Shown: positions 1 through 9,056 of the stretch, piece by piece
Position numbering within the stretch: position 1 is the stretch's first letter
How the letters are laid out: every line of letters begins with the position of its first letter
Assembly: GCF_003112515.1 (NCBI RefSeq)
Contig: NZ_BEVZ01000002.1
Coordinates: forward strand, 620,001 to 684,000
Length of the DNA stretch: 64,000 nucleotides
Source: Streptomyces fragilis
GTDB lineage: Bacteria > Actinomycetota > Actinomycetes > Streptomycetales > Streptomycetaceae
Direction of reading: 5' to 3'
Notes under the pieces: generated by a model
The model's input: only the letters and a program-made list of their open reading frames with translations
What the model was told of the DNA's origin: nothing
Databases searched by the model: none
Position numbers and translations under genes: made by a program

Positions 1-1
1 G

Positions 2-643
2 GACGGCCGCTACTACGTCGGCTTCGCCCCGCGCGTCGGCCGCGTGGACGGCGCCACCCTCACCAAGATCGCCGACCTGGCCGCGGAACACGGCTCGGGC
101 CGGCTGCGCACCACGGTCGAGCAGAAGATGATCGTGCTGGACGTGGCCGAGGAGCAGGTCGCCTCGCTGACCGAGGGGCTGCGCGCGCTCGACCTGATCG
201 TCGAACCCTCCTCGTTCCGCCGCGGCACCATGGCCTGCACCGGCATCGAGTTCTGCAAGCTCGCCATCGTCGAGACCAAGGCGCGCGGCGCCGCGCTGAT
301 CGACGAACTCGAGCGCCGCCTGCCTGAGTTCGACGAGCCGCTGACCATCAACCTCAACGGCTGCCCCAACGCCTGCGCCCGCATCCAGGTCGCCGACATC
401 GGCCTCAAGGGCCAGCTGGTGCTCGACGAGGACGGACAGCAGGTGGAGGGCTACCAGGTCCACCTCGGCGGCGCCCTCGGCCTGGAGGCCGGGTTCGGCC
501 GCAAGGTCCGCGGCCTGAAGGTCACCTCCGCCGAACTCCCCGACTACATCGAGCGGGTGCTGCGCCGGTACCTGGAGCAGCGCGAGAGCGGCGAGCGGTT
601 CGCCGCCTGGACGGCCCGCGCCGCCGAGGGAGACCTGTCGTGA
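2..643 (+). CDS. Sulfite/nitrite reductase (ferredoxin-type), C-terminal part
   Basis: This is the 3' part of a siroheme- and [4Fe-4S]-dependent reductase that probably reduces sulfite to sulfide in assimilation. The frame is open from the window edge, so the N-terminus is missing. Both cluster-binding motifs are visible: ACTGIEFCKLAIVETK (Cys-x5-Cys) and NGCPNACARIQ (Cys-x3-Cys), the four ligands that bridge Fe-S cluster and siroheme. Nitrite reductases share this fold. The assignment to sulfite follows from the cysH-C-D-N genes directly downstream. The stop overlaps the next gene's GTG by 4 nt (GTGA), so the genes are translationally coupled. Confidence 0.9.
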   Translation, partial: DGRYYVGFAPRVGRVDGATLTKIADLAAEHGSGRLRTTVEQKMIVLDVAEEQVASLTEGLRALDLIVEPSSFRRGTMACTGIEFCKLAIVETKARGAALIDELERRLPEFDEPLTINLNGCPNACARIQVADIGLKGQLVLDEDGQQVEGYQVHLGGALGLEAGFGRKVRGLKVTSAELPDYIERVLRRYLEQRESGERFAAWTARAAEGDLS

Positions 644-834
644 GCGAGCGGGCGGCGCCCTTCCACTGCCCCTACTGCGGGGACGAGGACCTGCGGCCGG
701 GCGAGGAGGGATACGGCAGTTGGGAATGCGGGGCGTGCAACCGCGCATTCCACCTGAAGTTCCTCGGGCTGCTCGCCCGCGGTTTCCAGCAGGGCACGGC
801 CCACGACGGCGTCACGCAGCGGGAGGGTTCATGA
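640..834 (+). CDS. Small zinc-ribbon-like protein of the sulfur operon
   Basis: This 64-aa protein carries two CxxC knuckles (CPYCGDED near residue 10 and CGACNRAF near 31), so it probably binds zinc. It overlaps the sulfite reductase by 4 nt and the cysH start by 4 nt (ATGA), so it is certainly co-translated with them. Its function is not known to me. Its place between the reductase and cysH suggests an accessory role, for example redox or metal handling during sulfite reduction. Confidence 0.75.
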   Translation: MSERAAPFHCPYCGDEDLRPGEEGYGSWECGACNRAFHLKFLGLLARGFQQGTAHDGVTQREGS

Positions 835-1541
835 CCACGGCACAGGAGCAGCGCACCGCCGAGGAGCTCAAGGCGCTCGCCGAGCGGGCCGGCCGCGAGC
901 TGGAGGACGCCTCGGCCCTGGACGTCATGCGGTGGGCCGTCGAGACCTTCGGCGACCGCTTCTGCGTGACCTCCTCCATGGAGGACGCGGTGGTGGCCCA
1001 CCTCGCCTCCCGGGTGAAGCCCGGGGTGGACGTGGTCTTCCTGGACACCGGCTACCACTTCGAGGAGACCATCGGCACCCGGGACGCCGTCGAGGCCGTG
1101 ATGAACGTCAACGTCCTCACCCTCACCCCGCGGCAGACCGTCGCCGAGCAGGACGCCGAGTACGGGCCGAAGCTGCACGACCGCGACCCCGACCTGTGCT
1201 GCAAGCTGCGCAAGGTCCAGCCGCTGGAGGAAGGCCTCAAGGGCTACCAGGCCTGGGCGACCGGGCTGCGCCGCGACGAGTCCCCCACCCGGGCGAACAC
1301 GCCCGTCGTCGGCTGGGACGAGAAGCGCGGCAAGGTGAAGATCTCGCCCATCGCCCGCTGGACCCAGGACGACGTCGACGCCTACGTCGCCCAGCACGGC
1401 GTGCTCACCAACCCGCTGCTGATGGACGGTTACGCCTCCGTCGGCTGCGCGCCCTGCACCCGCAGGGTGCTGGAGGGCGAGGACGCCCGGGCCGGCCGCT
1501 GGGCCGGGCGCGGCAAGACCGAGTGCGGGCTGCACGGATGA
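831..1541 (+). CDS. cysH: Adenylylsulfate (APS) reductase
   Basis: This 236-aa enzyme reduces adenylylsulfate to sulfite and AMP. It has the PP-loop region near the N-terminus (TSSMEDAVV), two Cys pairs (DLCCKLRK and GCAPCTRR) that bind the [4Fe-4S] cluster of APS-type rather than PAPS-type enzymes, and the C-terminal ECGLH motif with the catalytic cysteine. The ATG at 831 overlaps the upstream stop. An in-frame extension upstream would lie inside the neighbouring gene and is not supported. Its stop overlaps the first possible cysC start. Confidence 0.93.
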   Translation: MTTAQEQRTAEELKALAERAGRELEDASALDVMRWAVETFGDRFCVTSSMEDAVVAHLASRVKPGVDVVFLDTGYHFEETIGTRDAVEAVMNVNVLTLTPRQTVAEQDAEYGPKLHDRDPDLCCKLRKVQPLEEGLKGYQAWATGLRRDESPTRANTPVVGWDEKRGKVKISPIARWTQDDVDAYVAQHGVLTNPLLMDGYASVGCAPCTRRVLEGEDARAGRWAGRGKTECGLHG

Positions 1542-1588
1542 CCGGCGGCACCCGACCGGGGGAAGCGACGACCAAGGAGAACGAGCAC

Positions 1589-2122
1589 GTGAGCGGAGCC
1601 ACCGTCTGGCTGACGGGTCTGCCGAGCGCCGGCAAGACCACGATCGCCCTGGAGCTGGCCCGGCGCCTGCGCGCGGAGGGACACCGCGTGGAGGTCCTCG
1701 ACGGCGACGAGATCCGCGAGTTCCTCTCGGCGGGCCTCGGCTTCAGCCGCGAGGACCGCCACACCAACGTCCAGCGCATCGGCTTCCTCGCCGAGCTGCT
1801 CTCCCGCAACGGCGTGACCACGCTGGTGCCGGTGATCGCGCCCTACGCCGACAGCCGGGACGCCGTCCGCAAGCGCCACGAGGCGGGCGGCACCCCCTAC
1901 CTGGAGGTGCACGTCGCCACCCCGCTCGACGTCTGCTCGGTACGCGACGTGAAGGGCCTGTACGCCAAGCAGGCCGCCGGCGAGATATCCGGGCTCACCG
2001 GCGTCGACGACCCCTACGAGGCGCCCGAGACACCGGACCTGCGCATCGAGTCGCAGGACCAGACCGTCGCCGAGTCCGCCGCCGCCGTCCACGCTCTGCT
2101 CACCGAAAGGGGCCTGGCATGA
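1589..2122 (+). CDS. cysC: Adenylylsulfate kinase
   Basis: This APS kinase (177 aa) phosphorylates adenylylsulfate to PAPS. The P-loop GLPSAGKTT lies within the first 20 residues, followed by the DGDEIREFLSAGLGFS and R(E)DRHTN substrate-binding segments. I chose GTG 1589 because an AAGGAG sequence lies about 9 nt upstream and the protein then begins at the usual family position. An ATG at 1538 that overlaps the cysH stop is an alternative and would add 17 unconserved residues. With APS reductase alongside, PAPS made here probably serves sulfation or flux control. Confidence 0.92.
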   Translation: MSGATVWLTGLPSAGKTTIALELARRLRAEGHRVEVLDGDEIREFLSAGLGFSREDRHTNVQRIGFLAELLSRNGVTTLVPVIAPYADSRDAVRKRHEAGGTPYLEVHVATPLDVCSVRDVKGLYAKQAAGEISGLTGVDDPYEAPETPDLRIESQDQTVAESAAAVHALLTERGLA

Positions 2123-3054
2123 CCACCGTCGCCGCACTCCGCGACACCGCCGCGGGCCAGGGCCCGCTCGGCCACCTCGACGTGCTCGAGTCCGAGGCCG
2201 TGCACATCTTCCGTGAGGTCGCGGGCGAGTTCGAGCGGCCGGTGATCCTCTTCTCCGGCGGCAAGGACTCCATCGTGATGCTGCACCTGGCGCTCAAGGC
2301 GTTCGCGCCCGCGCCGGTGCCCTTCGCGCTGCTCCACGTGGACACCGGGCACAACTTCCCCGAGGTCCTCGACTACCGCGACCGTGTGGTGGCCGAACAT
2401 GGGCTGCGCCTCCATGTGGCCTCCGTCCAGGACTACATCGACCGCGGTGTGCTCCGCGAACGCCCCGACGGCACCCGCAACCCGCTCCAGACGGTTCCGC
2501 TGACCGAGACCATCCAGAGCGAGAAGTTCGACGCGGTCTTCGGCGGCGGCCGCCGCGACGAGGAGAAGGCCCGCGCCAAGGAGCGCGTCTTCTCCCTGCG
2601 CGACGAGTTCTCCCAGTGGGACCCGCGCCGCCAGCGCCCCGAGCTGTGGAACCTGTACAACGGCCGGCACGCCCCCGGCGAGCACGTCCGGGTCTTCCCG
2701 CTCTCCAACTGGACCGAGCTGGACGTCTGGCAGTACATCAAGCGCGAGGCGATCGAGCTGCCGGCCATCTACTTCGCCCACGAGCGCGAGGTCTTCGCGC
2801 GCAACGGCATGTGGCTGACGGCCGGCGACTGGGGCGGCCCCAAGGACGGCGAGCCCCTCGAGACCCGCCAGGTCCGCTACCGGACCGTCGGCGACATGTC
2901 CTGCACCGGCGCCGTCGACTCCGACGCCGCCACGCTGGACCAGGTGATCGCCGAGATCGCGGCCTCCCGCCTCACCGAGCGCGGAGCCACCCGCGCCGAC
3001 GACAAGCTCTCCGAGGCAGCGATGGAAGACCGCAAGCGCGAGGGGTACTTCTAA
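2119..3054 (+). CDS. cysD: Sulfate adenylyltransferase subunit 2
   Basis: This is the small catalytic subunit (311 aa) of ATP sulfurylase, which forms APS from ATP and sulfate. The PP-loop FSGGKDSIVMLHLALKAF near residue 50, FLLHVDTGHNF-like strand and the C-terminal SDAATLDQVIAEIAASRLTER segment are family-typical. It overlaps cysC by 4 nt (ATGA) and is followed 2 nt later by cysN, its GTPase partner. Confidence 0.96.
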   Translation: MTTVAALRDTAAGQGPLGHLDVLESEAVHIFREVAGEFERPVILFSGGKDSIVMLHLALKAFAPAPVPFALLHVDTGHNFPEVLDYRDRVVAEHGLRLHVASVQDYIDRGVLRERPDGTRNPLQTVPLTETIQSEKFDAVFGGGRRDEEKARAKERVFSLRDEFSQWDPRRQRPELWNLYNGRHAPGEHVRVFPLSNWTELDVWQYIKREAIELPAIYFAHEREVFARNGMWLTAGDWGGPKDGEPLETRQVRYRTVGDMSCTGAVDSDAATLDQVIAEIAASRLTERGATRADDKLSEAAMEDRKREGYF

Positions 3055-3056
3055 CC

Positions 3057-4415
3057 ATGACGACCACCACCGAACAGGCCGCCGAACCCACCACGCTGCT
3101 GCGGTTCGCCACCGCCGGGTCCGTCGACGACGGCAAGTCCACCCTGGTGGGCCGGCTGCTGCACGACTCCAAGTCGGTGCTCGCCGACCAGCTCGAGGCC
3201 GTCGAGCGGGCCTCCGCGAGCCGCGGCCAGGACACCCCCGACCTGGCCCTGCTCACCGACGGCCTGCGCGCCGAGCGCGAGCAGGGCATCACGATCGACG
3301 TGGCGTACCGTTACTTCGCCACGCCCAGGCGGCGGTTCATCCTCGCCGACACCCCCGGCCACGTGCAGTACACCCGCAACATGGTCACCGGCGCCTCCAC
3401 CGCCGAGCTCACGGTGATCCTCGTCGACGCCCGCAACGGCGTCGTCGAGCAGACCCGCCGGCACGCCGCCATCGCCGCCCTGCTGCGCGTCCCGCACGTC
3501 GTGCTGGCCGTCAACAAGATGGACCTGGTCGACTACGCGGAGCCGGTGTTCGCGGCCATCGCCGAGGAGTTCACCGCCTACGCCACCGAGCTGGGCGTGC
3601 CCGAGGTGACCACCGTCCCCATCTCGGCGCTGGCCGGCGACAACGTCGTCGAGCCCTCCGCCCACATGGACTGGTACGGCGGCCCCACCGTGCTCGAGCA
3701 CCTGGAGACGGTGCCTGTCGTCGGCGGTGCCGAGGGCACCCTCGACACGCTCCCGGCCCGGCTGCCCGTGCAGTACGTGATCCGCCCGCAGACCGCCGAG
3801 CACCCCGACTACCGCGGCTACGCGGGGCAGATCGCCGCCGGCTCGTTCCGCGTCGGCCAGGAGGTCACCGTGCTGTCCTCCGGCCGCACCACCCGGATCT
3901 CGGGCATCGACCTGCTCGGCGTGCCCGTGGAGAGCGCCCGCGCGCCCCAGTCGGTCACCCTGCTGCTCGAGGACGACCTGGACATCTCCCGCGGCGACCT
4001 GATCGCCCCGAGCCAGGACGCCCCCGCCGCCACCCAGGACGTCGAGGCCACCGTCTGCCACGTCGCCGACCGGCCGCTCACCGAGGGCCACCGGGTGCTG
4101 CTCAAGCACGGCACCCGCACCGTGAAGGCCGTGGTCAAGGAGATCCCGTCCCGGCTCACCCTGGACGACCTCTCCCTGCACCCCAGGCCCGGGCAGCTCG
4201 CCGCCAACGACATCGGCCGCGTCGTCCTGCGCACCGCCGAGCCGCTGCCGCTGGACGCCTACGAGGTGTCCCGCACCACCGGGGCGTTCATCCTGATCGA
4301 CCCGGCCGACGGCTCCACGCTCACCGCGGGCATGGCCGGCGACTCCTTCGCCTCCGCCAAGCAGGTCGCCGAGGCTGCCACGGCACAGGCGGACGAGGAC
4401 GGCTGGGACTTCTGA
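3057..4415 (+). CDS. cysN: Sulfate adenylyltransferase subunit 1 (GTPase)
   Basis: This GTPase subunit (452 aa) drives APS formation by CysD. G1 is AGSVDDGKST near residue 25, the DTPGH G3 motif lies near 100 and NKMD (G4) near 155, followed by EF-Tu-like beta-barrel domains. There is no fused APS kinase; cysC is separate upstream. The start ATG 3057 is 2 nt after the cysD stop. The larger frame running in from upstream is only the open cysD shadow. Confidence 0.95.
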   Translation: MTTTTEQAAEPTTLLRFATAGSVDDGKSTLVGRLLHDSKSVLADQLEAVERASASRGQDTPDLALLTDGLRAEREQGITIDVAYRYFATPRRRFILADTPGHVQYTRNMVTGASTAELTVILVDARNGVVEQTRRHAAIAALLRVPHVVLAVNKMDLVDYAEPVFAAIAEEFTAYATELGVPEVTTVPISALAGDNVVEPSAHMDWYGGPTVLEHLETVPVVGGAEGTLDTLPARLPVQYVIRPQTAEHPDYRGYAGQIAAGSFRVGQEVTVLSSGRTTRISGIDLLGVPVESARAPQSVTLLLEDDLDISRGDLIAPSQDAPAATQDVEATVCHVADRPLTEGHRVLLKHGTRTVKAVVKEIPSRLTLDDLSLHPRPGQLAANDIGRVVLRTAEPLPLDAYEVSRTTGAFILIDPADGSTLTAGMAGDSFASAKQVAEAATAQADEDGWDF

Positions 4416-4638
4416 CCATGAACACCCCAGGATTCTTCGGCACGTTCGCCAAGGAGGGCGGCCGCGTCGGCAGCGGCACCCTCGGCAGCGGGCAGGGCGG
4501 AGTCGCCCGATGTGCGGGCGGTACCCGGCACGTCCGGCACCACCGACTCCGCACCGAACGAAGACCCCACCGCCTCCCGGCCACCGCCTGACACGACGAC
4601 AGGCGGTGACCGCCGGGCCATCGAGAGGAACCCCTCCC
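4416..4638 (+). other. cysN-ssuA intergenic region
   Basis: This is a 223-nt spacer between cysN and the transporter lipoprotein gene. A 57-codon frame from ATG 4418 to 4591 starts 2 nt after the cysN stop but shows no family features or convincing Shine-Dalgarno site. I see no clear terminator, so the transporter may be read through from cysN. Confidence 0.4.
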
Positions 4639-5742
4639 GTGCCTGCCAACCGCTCCCCGTTCCGCCAGGGCCTCGCCGTGGCCGCCGTGCTGCCGCTGCT
4701 GGCGCTCGCCGCCTGCGGCTACGGCTCGCAGGCGAAGGACGACGCGGAGACCGTCGTCCCGGCCGGGGAGAAGACCGACGGCCTGGACACCGTGCGGATC
4801 GGCTACTTCGGCAACCTCACGCACGCCACCCCGCTGGTCGCCCACCGCATGGGCTTCCTCCAGCGGGAACTGGGCGGCACCGAGGCCGCCTACCAGGTCT
4901 TCAACGCCGGCCCGTCCGAGATCGAGGCGCTCAACTCGGGTTCCGTGGACATCGGCTGGATCGGCCCCTCCCCGGCGATCAACGGCTACACCAGGTCCCT
5001 GGGCAAGAACCTGCGGATCATCGGCGGGTCCGCGTCCGGCGGCGTCAAGCTGGTGGTCGATCCCGAGAAGATCACCTCCCTCAAGGACGTCAAGGGCAAG
5101 CGGATCGCCACCCCGCAGCTCGGCAACACCCAGGACGTGGCGTTCCTCCACTGGATCTCCGAGCAGGGCTGGAAGGTCGACGCCGAGAGCGGCAAGGGCG
5201 ACGTCTCCGTCGTCCGCTCCGACAACAAGGTGACCCCGGGCGCCTTCGCCGCCGGCTCGGTCGACGGCGCCTGGGTGCCCGAGCCGACCGCCTCCAAGCT
5301 GGTCGCCGAGGGCGGCAAGGTGCTGCTCGACGAGAGCAGCCTGTGGCCGGACGAGAAGTTCGTGATCACCAACATCGTCGTCTCCCAGAAGTTCCTGGCC
5401 GAGCACCCGAAGGCCGTCGAGGCGGTGCTGAGGGCGTCCGTGAAGACCAACGCGTGGATCGGCGCCCACCCCGCCGAGGCGAAGGAAGCCGCCAACGCCC
5501 AGCTGGAGGAGGACTCCGGCAAGGCGCTGCCCGCCGAGATCCTCGACCCCGCCTGGGAGTCGATTACGGTCACCGACGACCCGCTGGCCGCCACCCTCGA
5601 GAGCCAGGCGGCCCACGCCGTGGACGCCGGTCTGCTCGAGAGCCCGGAGCTCGACGGCATCTACGACCTGCGCCCGCTCAACGCGGTCCTGAAGAAGGCC
5701 GGGAAGCCCGCCGTCGACGACGCGGGCCTCGGTGCCGGCTGA
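4639..5742 (+). CDS. Sulfonate/taurine-type ABC transporter substrate-binding lipoprotein
   Basis: This 367-aa protein is a NitT/TauT-type periplasmic-binding-fold lipoprotein. It has a signal peptide with lipobox LALAAC near residue 27, so it should be anchored on the outer face of the membrane. The N-terminal DTVRIGYFGNLTHATPLVAHRMGFL strand-helix and GSVDIGWIGPSPAINGY segment are typical of SsuA-like proteins. The GTG at 4639 is preceded by GAGAGGA at about 10 nt. The ATPase and permease follow. Sulfonate is inferred from the cys context; aliphatic sulfonates, sulfate esters or taurine cannot be told apart. Confidence 0.88.
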   Translation: MPANRSPFRQGLAVAAVLPLLALAACGYGSQAKDDAETVVPAGEKTDGLDTVRIGYFGNLTHATPLVAHRMGFLQRELGGTEAAYQVFNAGPSEIEALNSGSVDIGWIGPSPAINGYTRSLGKNLRIIGGSASGGVKLVVDPEKITSLKDVKGKRIATPQLGNTQDVAFLHWISEQGWKVDAESGKGDVSVVRSDNKVTPGAFAAGSVDGAWVPEPTASKLVAEGGKVLLDESSLWPDEKFVITNIVVSQKFLAEHPKAVEAVLRASVKTNAWIGAHPAEAKEAANAQLEEDSGKALPAEILDPAWESITVTDDPLAATLESQAAHAVDAGLLESPELDGIYDLRPLNAVLKKAGKPAVDDAGLGAG

Positions 5743-5803
5743 CCGCGGCGCCGGCCGCGCCGAACGACCACACCCACCCGTGAGCTCCCACCAGGAGGTG
5801 ACC

Positions 5804-6595
5804 ATGGCGACCATCACCCTCGCCACGGCCGAGGACAACCGGACCGACGTCCGCAGTGCCGCGCGCATCGAGCACGTCTCGAAGTCCTTCGCCGGGCCCG
5901 CCGGAACCCAGCTCGTACTGGACGACATCACCCTCGACGTCGCCCCCGGCGAGTTCGTCACCCTCCTGGGGGCGTCCGGCTGCGGCAAGTCGACCCTGCT
6001 CAACCTGGTGGCCGGCCTCGACCGGCCCACCGCGGGCGACATCACCACCGACGGACGCCCCGCCCTGATGTTCCAGGAACACGCCCTGTTCCCCTGGCTG
6101 ACCGCCGGGAAGAACATCGAACTCGCCCTCAAGCTCAGGGGCGTCGAGAAGAACCTGCGCCGCGAGCGGGCCGAGGAGCTCCTCGAGCTGGTCCGGCTGA
6201 AGGGCGCCTACGGCAAGCGCGTGCACGAGCTGTCCGGCGGCATGCGCCAGCGCGTCGCCCTGGCCCGTGCCATCGCCCAGGACAGCCGGCTGCTGCTGAT
6301 GGACGAGCCGTTCGCCGCGCTCGACGCCATCACCCGCGACGTGCTGCACGACGAACTCACCCGCATCTGGCGGGAGACCAACCTGTCGGTCCTCTTCGTG
6401 ACCCACAACGTGCGCGAGGCGGTGCGGCTCGCCCAGCGGGTCGTGCTGCTCTCCTCCCGGCCCGGCCGGATCGCCCGCGAATGGCAGGTCGACATCCCGC
6501 ACCCGCGCCGCATCGAGGACGCCGCGGTCGCGGAGCTGTCACTGGAGATCACCGAACAACTCCGTGGGGAGATCCGCCGACATGGCCAGCACTGA
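5804..6595 (+). CDS. Sulfonate-type ABC transporter ATPase
   Basis: This is a 263-aa ABC ATPase of the NitT/TauT family. It has Walker A GASGCGKST near residue 59, signature LSGGMRQRVALARA near 147, Walker B LLLMDEPFAALD near 168 and the H-loop VTHNVREA near 203. The start at ATG 5804 follows an ideal AGGAGGTG at 5793-5800. The 3' end overlaps the permease gene by 14 nt. Confidence 0.93.
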   Translation: MATITLATAEDNRTDVRSAARIEHVSKSFAGPAGTQLVLDDITLDVAPGEFVTLLGASGCGKSTLLNLVAGLDRPTAGDITTDGRPALMFQEHALFPWLTAGKNIELALKLRGVEKNLRRERAEELLELVRLKGAYGKRVHELSGGMRQRVALARAIAQDSRLLLMDEPFAALDAITRDVLHDELTRIWRETNLSVLFVTHNVREAVRLAQRVVLLSSRPGRIAREWQVDIPHPRRIEDAAVAELSLEITEQLRGEIRRHGQH

Positions 6596-7490
6596 CACCA
6601 CCGCCGCCGTCACCAAGGAAGACCGGCAGGCGGACGACACCGCCGGTCTCGAAGCCGGCCTCGACGCACTGGAGTCGGTGGAGACCGGACGCACCCCGCT
6701 GCGCCAGACGCTGCTGCAGAAGGTCCTTCCGCCGGTCGTCGCCGTCCTGCTGGTCGTCGTGGTCTGGCAGCTCCTGGTCTCGCTGAAGATCGTCGACGAC
6801 CCCACCAAGCTGCCCGCGCCCTCCGACGTGTGGGCCGAGATCGAGGAGTCCTGGCTCGAGGGCGAACTGCTCGGCTACATCTGGACCAGCGTCTCCCGCG
6901 GCCTGCTCGGCTTCCTGCTCGCACTGGTCATCGGCACGCCGCTCGGCCTGCTCGTCGCCCGGGTCAGGTTCGTCCGCGCGGCCATCGGACCGATCCTCTC
7001 CGGCCTGCAGTCGCTGCCCTCGGTCGCCTGGGTGCCGCCGGCCGTCATCTGGCTGGGCCTGAACAACTCCATGATGTACGCGGTGATCCTGCTCGGCGCG
7101 GTGCCGTCCATCGCCAACGGGCTGGTCTCCGGCGTCGACCAGGTGCCCCCGCTGTACCTGCGGGCCGGCCGGACCATGGGCGCCACCGGCCTCAGGGGCG
7201 CCTGGCACATCGTGATGCCGGCCGCGCTGCCCGGCTACGTGGCCGGCATGAAGCAGGGCTGGGCGTTCTCCTGGCGCTCCCTGATGGCCGCCGAGATCAT
7301 CGCCTCCTCGCCCGATCTCGGCGTCGGACTCGGCCAGTTGCTGGAGAACGGCCGCAACGCCTCCTCCATGTCCCTGGTCTTCCTCGCCATCATCCTGATC
7401 CTGGTCGTCGGCATCGCCATCGACCTGCTGATTTTCAGTCCCCTGGAGCGGCGGATCCTGCGCGGCCGCGGCCTCCTCGTCAAGAGCTGA
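6582..7490 (+). CDS. Sulfonate-type ABC transporter permease
   Basis: This inner-membrane permease (302 aa) is of the BPD_transp_1/SsuC type. About six hydrophobic segments are seen, with a charged N-terminal tail of some 45 residues. The EAA loop near residue 205 reads GRTMGATGLRGAWHIVMPAALPGY. I prefer ATG 6582, with GGGGAG upstream, over GTG 6564. It is the partner of the lipoprotein and ATPase just upstream. Confidence 0.92.
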   Translation: MASTDTTAAVTKEDRQADDTAGLEAGLDALESVETGRTPLRQTLLQKVLPPVVAVLLVVVVWQLLVSLKIVDDPTKLPAPSDVWAEIEESWLEGELLGYIWTSVSRGLLGFLLALVIGTPLGLLVARVRFVRAAIGPILSGLQSLPSVAWVPPAVIWLGLNNSMMYAVILLGAVPSIANGLVSGVDQVPPLYLRAGRTMGATGLRGAWHIVMPAALPGYVAGMKQGWAFSWRSLMAAEIIASSPDLGVGLGQLLENGRNASSMSLVFLAIILILVVGIAIDLLIFSPLERRILRGRGLLVKS

Positions 7491-7501
7491 GCGGTCCTCC
7501 C

Positions 7502-8269
7502 ATGCACCACGCCCCCGCCCGCCCCGTCCTGCTGGTCGTAGCCCACGGAAGCCGCGACCCGCGCCACGCCGCCAGCGTCCACGCGCTGGTGGAGCGGGTG
7601 CGGGAACAACGGCCCGGCCTGCGGGTGGAGACCGCCTTCCTCGACTTCAACCTCCCCACCGTCGACGGGGTGCTGGAGTCGCTGGCCGCCGAGGGGGTGA
7701 AGGACGTGGTCGCCCAGCCGCTGCTGCTCACCCGCGCCTTCCACGCCAAGGCCGACATCCCCGCCGTGCTGTGCCGGGCCCCGGCCCGGCTGCGGGTCAC
7801 CGCCGCCGAGGTGCTGGGCCCGGACCCGCTGCTGCTCGCGGCGCTGGAGCGGCGGCTGCACGAGGCGGGGCTCACCCCCGCCGACCGGTCCGCCACGGGG
7901 GTCGTCCTCGCGTCGGCGGGCTCCACGGACCCGGAGGCGATCGCGGTGATCGCTGAAATCGCGCGGGAGCTGCGGCACACCGGTTGGTGCGCCGTGCGAC
8001 CCGCGTTCGCCTCCGCGGCATCTCCCGGGGGCTTCCCCCGCACCGAGGACGCGGTACGGGAGCTGCGCGCCGCGGGCTGCGAACGGGTGGCCGTCGCGCC
8101 GTACGTCCTGGCGCCCGGCCGCCTCCCGGACCGCATCGCGGCCGGCGCCGCGTCCGCCGGGGCCGACGTCCTCGCCGGTGTCCTCGGCCCGTCACCCGAG
8201 GTCGCCCGGGTGCTCCTCGCCCGCTACGACGCGGCCCGGTTCCCCGCGGCGACGGCACTGGGGGCGTGA
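7502..8269 (+). CDS. CbiX/SirB-like sirohydrochlorin ferrochelatase
   Basis: This 255-aa chelatase-fold protein contains two CbiX-type halves. The N-terminal LLVVAHGSRDPRH motif carries the metal-binding His, and a second His region (LTRAFHAKADIP) lies near residue 80. The family inserts iron or cobalt into sirohydrochlorin. Next to a siroheme-dependent sulfite reductase, iron insertion to make siroheme is the likely job. It starts 11 nt after the permease stop, so it is in the same operon. Confidence 0.85.
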   Translation: MHHAPARPVLLVVAHGSRDPRHAASVHALVERVREQRPGLRVETAFLDFNLPTVDGVLESLAAEGVKDVVAQPLLLTRAFHAKADIPAVLCRAPARLRVTAAEVLGPDPLLLAALERRLHEAGLTPADRSATGVVLASAGSTDPEAIAVIAEIARELRHTGWCAVRPAFASAASPGGFPRTEDAVRELRAAGCERVAVAPYVLAPGRLPDRIAAGAASAGADVLAGVLGPSPEVARVLLARYDAARFPAATALGA

Positions 8270-8276
8270 GGCCTCC

Positions 8277-8825
8277 TCAGGGCGCCGACGTCAGCTCGTC
8301 GAGCTTGAGGACCGTGTTCCAGTTGCGGGTGGTGGCGATCAGGCCCTTCACCAGACGGGGCCCGGACAGCCGGTCGGCGAGCTTGGAGCGGCCCATGCCG
8401 TCCGGGAGGTACAGGTAGACGGCCCGGTCGCCGATGCGGAACTCCTCCGGCAGGAACGCCTCGCGGTCCACGTCCGCGTACCGGTCCTCGTCCACGGAGC
8501 GGTCGAGGAAGGTGACGTGCAGCTGCCTGCCCTCCAGCTCGGCGGCCGGGAACGGACAGCCGGCCACGACGCCGGCCAGGTAGGCGTGGTCGCGGACCAG
8601 CACCTCGCAGGTGTAGGCGAACCGCTTCCCGAGCGCGGCCCCCAGCTCCGCGGCCAGCGCCTCCTCGTCGCCGTCCTCGGCGGTGAACACCGCCTGGCCG
8701 CTCTGCAGGTACGTCCGCACGTCCCGGTGCCCGAGCTCCTCGAGCACGGCCCGCAGTTCGGCCATCGGCATCTTCCGGCCGCCACCCACGTTGACCCCGC
8801 GCAGCAGGGCCGCATACCTCGTCAT
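8277..8825 (-). CDS. DUF1697 family protein
   Basis: This 182-aa protein begins MTRYAALLRGVNVGG, the hallmark N-terminus of DUF1697, with YLQSGQAVF and the C-terminal NWNTVLKL segment also typical. The family has no established biochemical function. It converges on the chelatase gene with a 7-nt gap and closes the sulfur operon. It looks complete and ordinary for Streptomyces. Confidence 0.85.
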   Translation of the reverse strand: MTRYAALLRGVNVGGGRKMPMAELRAVLEELGHRDVRTYLQSGQAVFTAEDGDEEALAAELGAALGKRFAYTCEVLVRDHAYLAGVVAGCPFPAAELEGRQLHVTFLDRSVDEDRYADVDREAFLPEEFRIGDRAVYLYLPDGMGRSKLADRLSGPRLVKGLIATTRNWNTVLKLDELTSAP

Positions 8826-8954
8826 GCGGCCACCCTACGGCGAGGGCCGTTGTTCTTGCGGTGAGTTGCGGACCCGGTGTGGACGGCGCGGGGTGACCAC
8901 GACGAGGACGCTGCACGTGTGTAGGTCGACCCGGGTGTGGACTCGAGCCGGGGT

Positions 8955-9056
8955 TACGGCATCGGCCTTGAACTCCTCCGAGTGGTCCTTCATCGCCACC
9001 GGCGGTCTTCTCGTTCCCTCCGGATCAAGCAGATCCGGTATCAGCGTGTCCACCAC
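8955..9056 (-). pseudogene. Transposase OrfA-like N-terminal scrap (IS3-type)
   Basis: Reading leftward, the translation gives MKDHSEEFKADAV at 8993-8955, which matches the start of IS3-family OrfA helix-turn-helix proteins. It then runs into unrelated sequence and stops at 8835. Only some 13-30 residues are recognisable, so this is a remnant and not an active element. It lies immediately after the SARP stop codon at 9057. I did not identify terminal inverted repeats. Confidence 0.45.

Noticed and set aside
4418..4591. 57-codon frame directly after cysN
   Set aside because: It has no clear ribosome binding site and no recognisable sequence; kept only as part of the spacer description.
3051..4649. 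Long minus-strand open frame opposite cysN
   Set aside because: It mirrors the GC-biased third positions of cysN, has a Gly/Val/Arg-rich composition without motifs, and overlaps a certain gene entirely.
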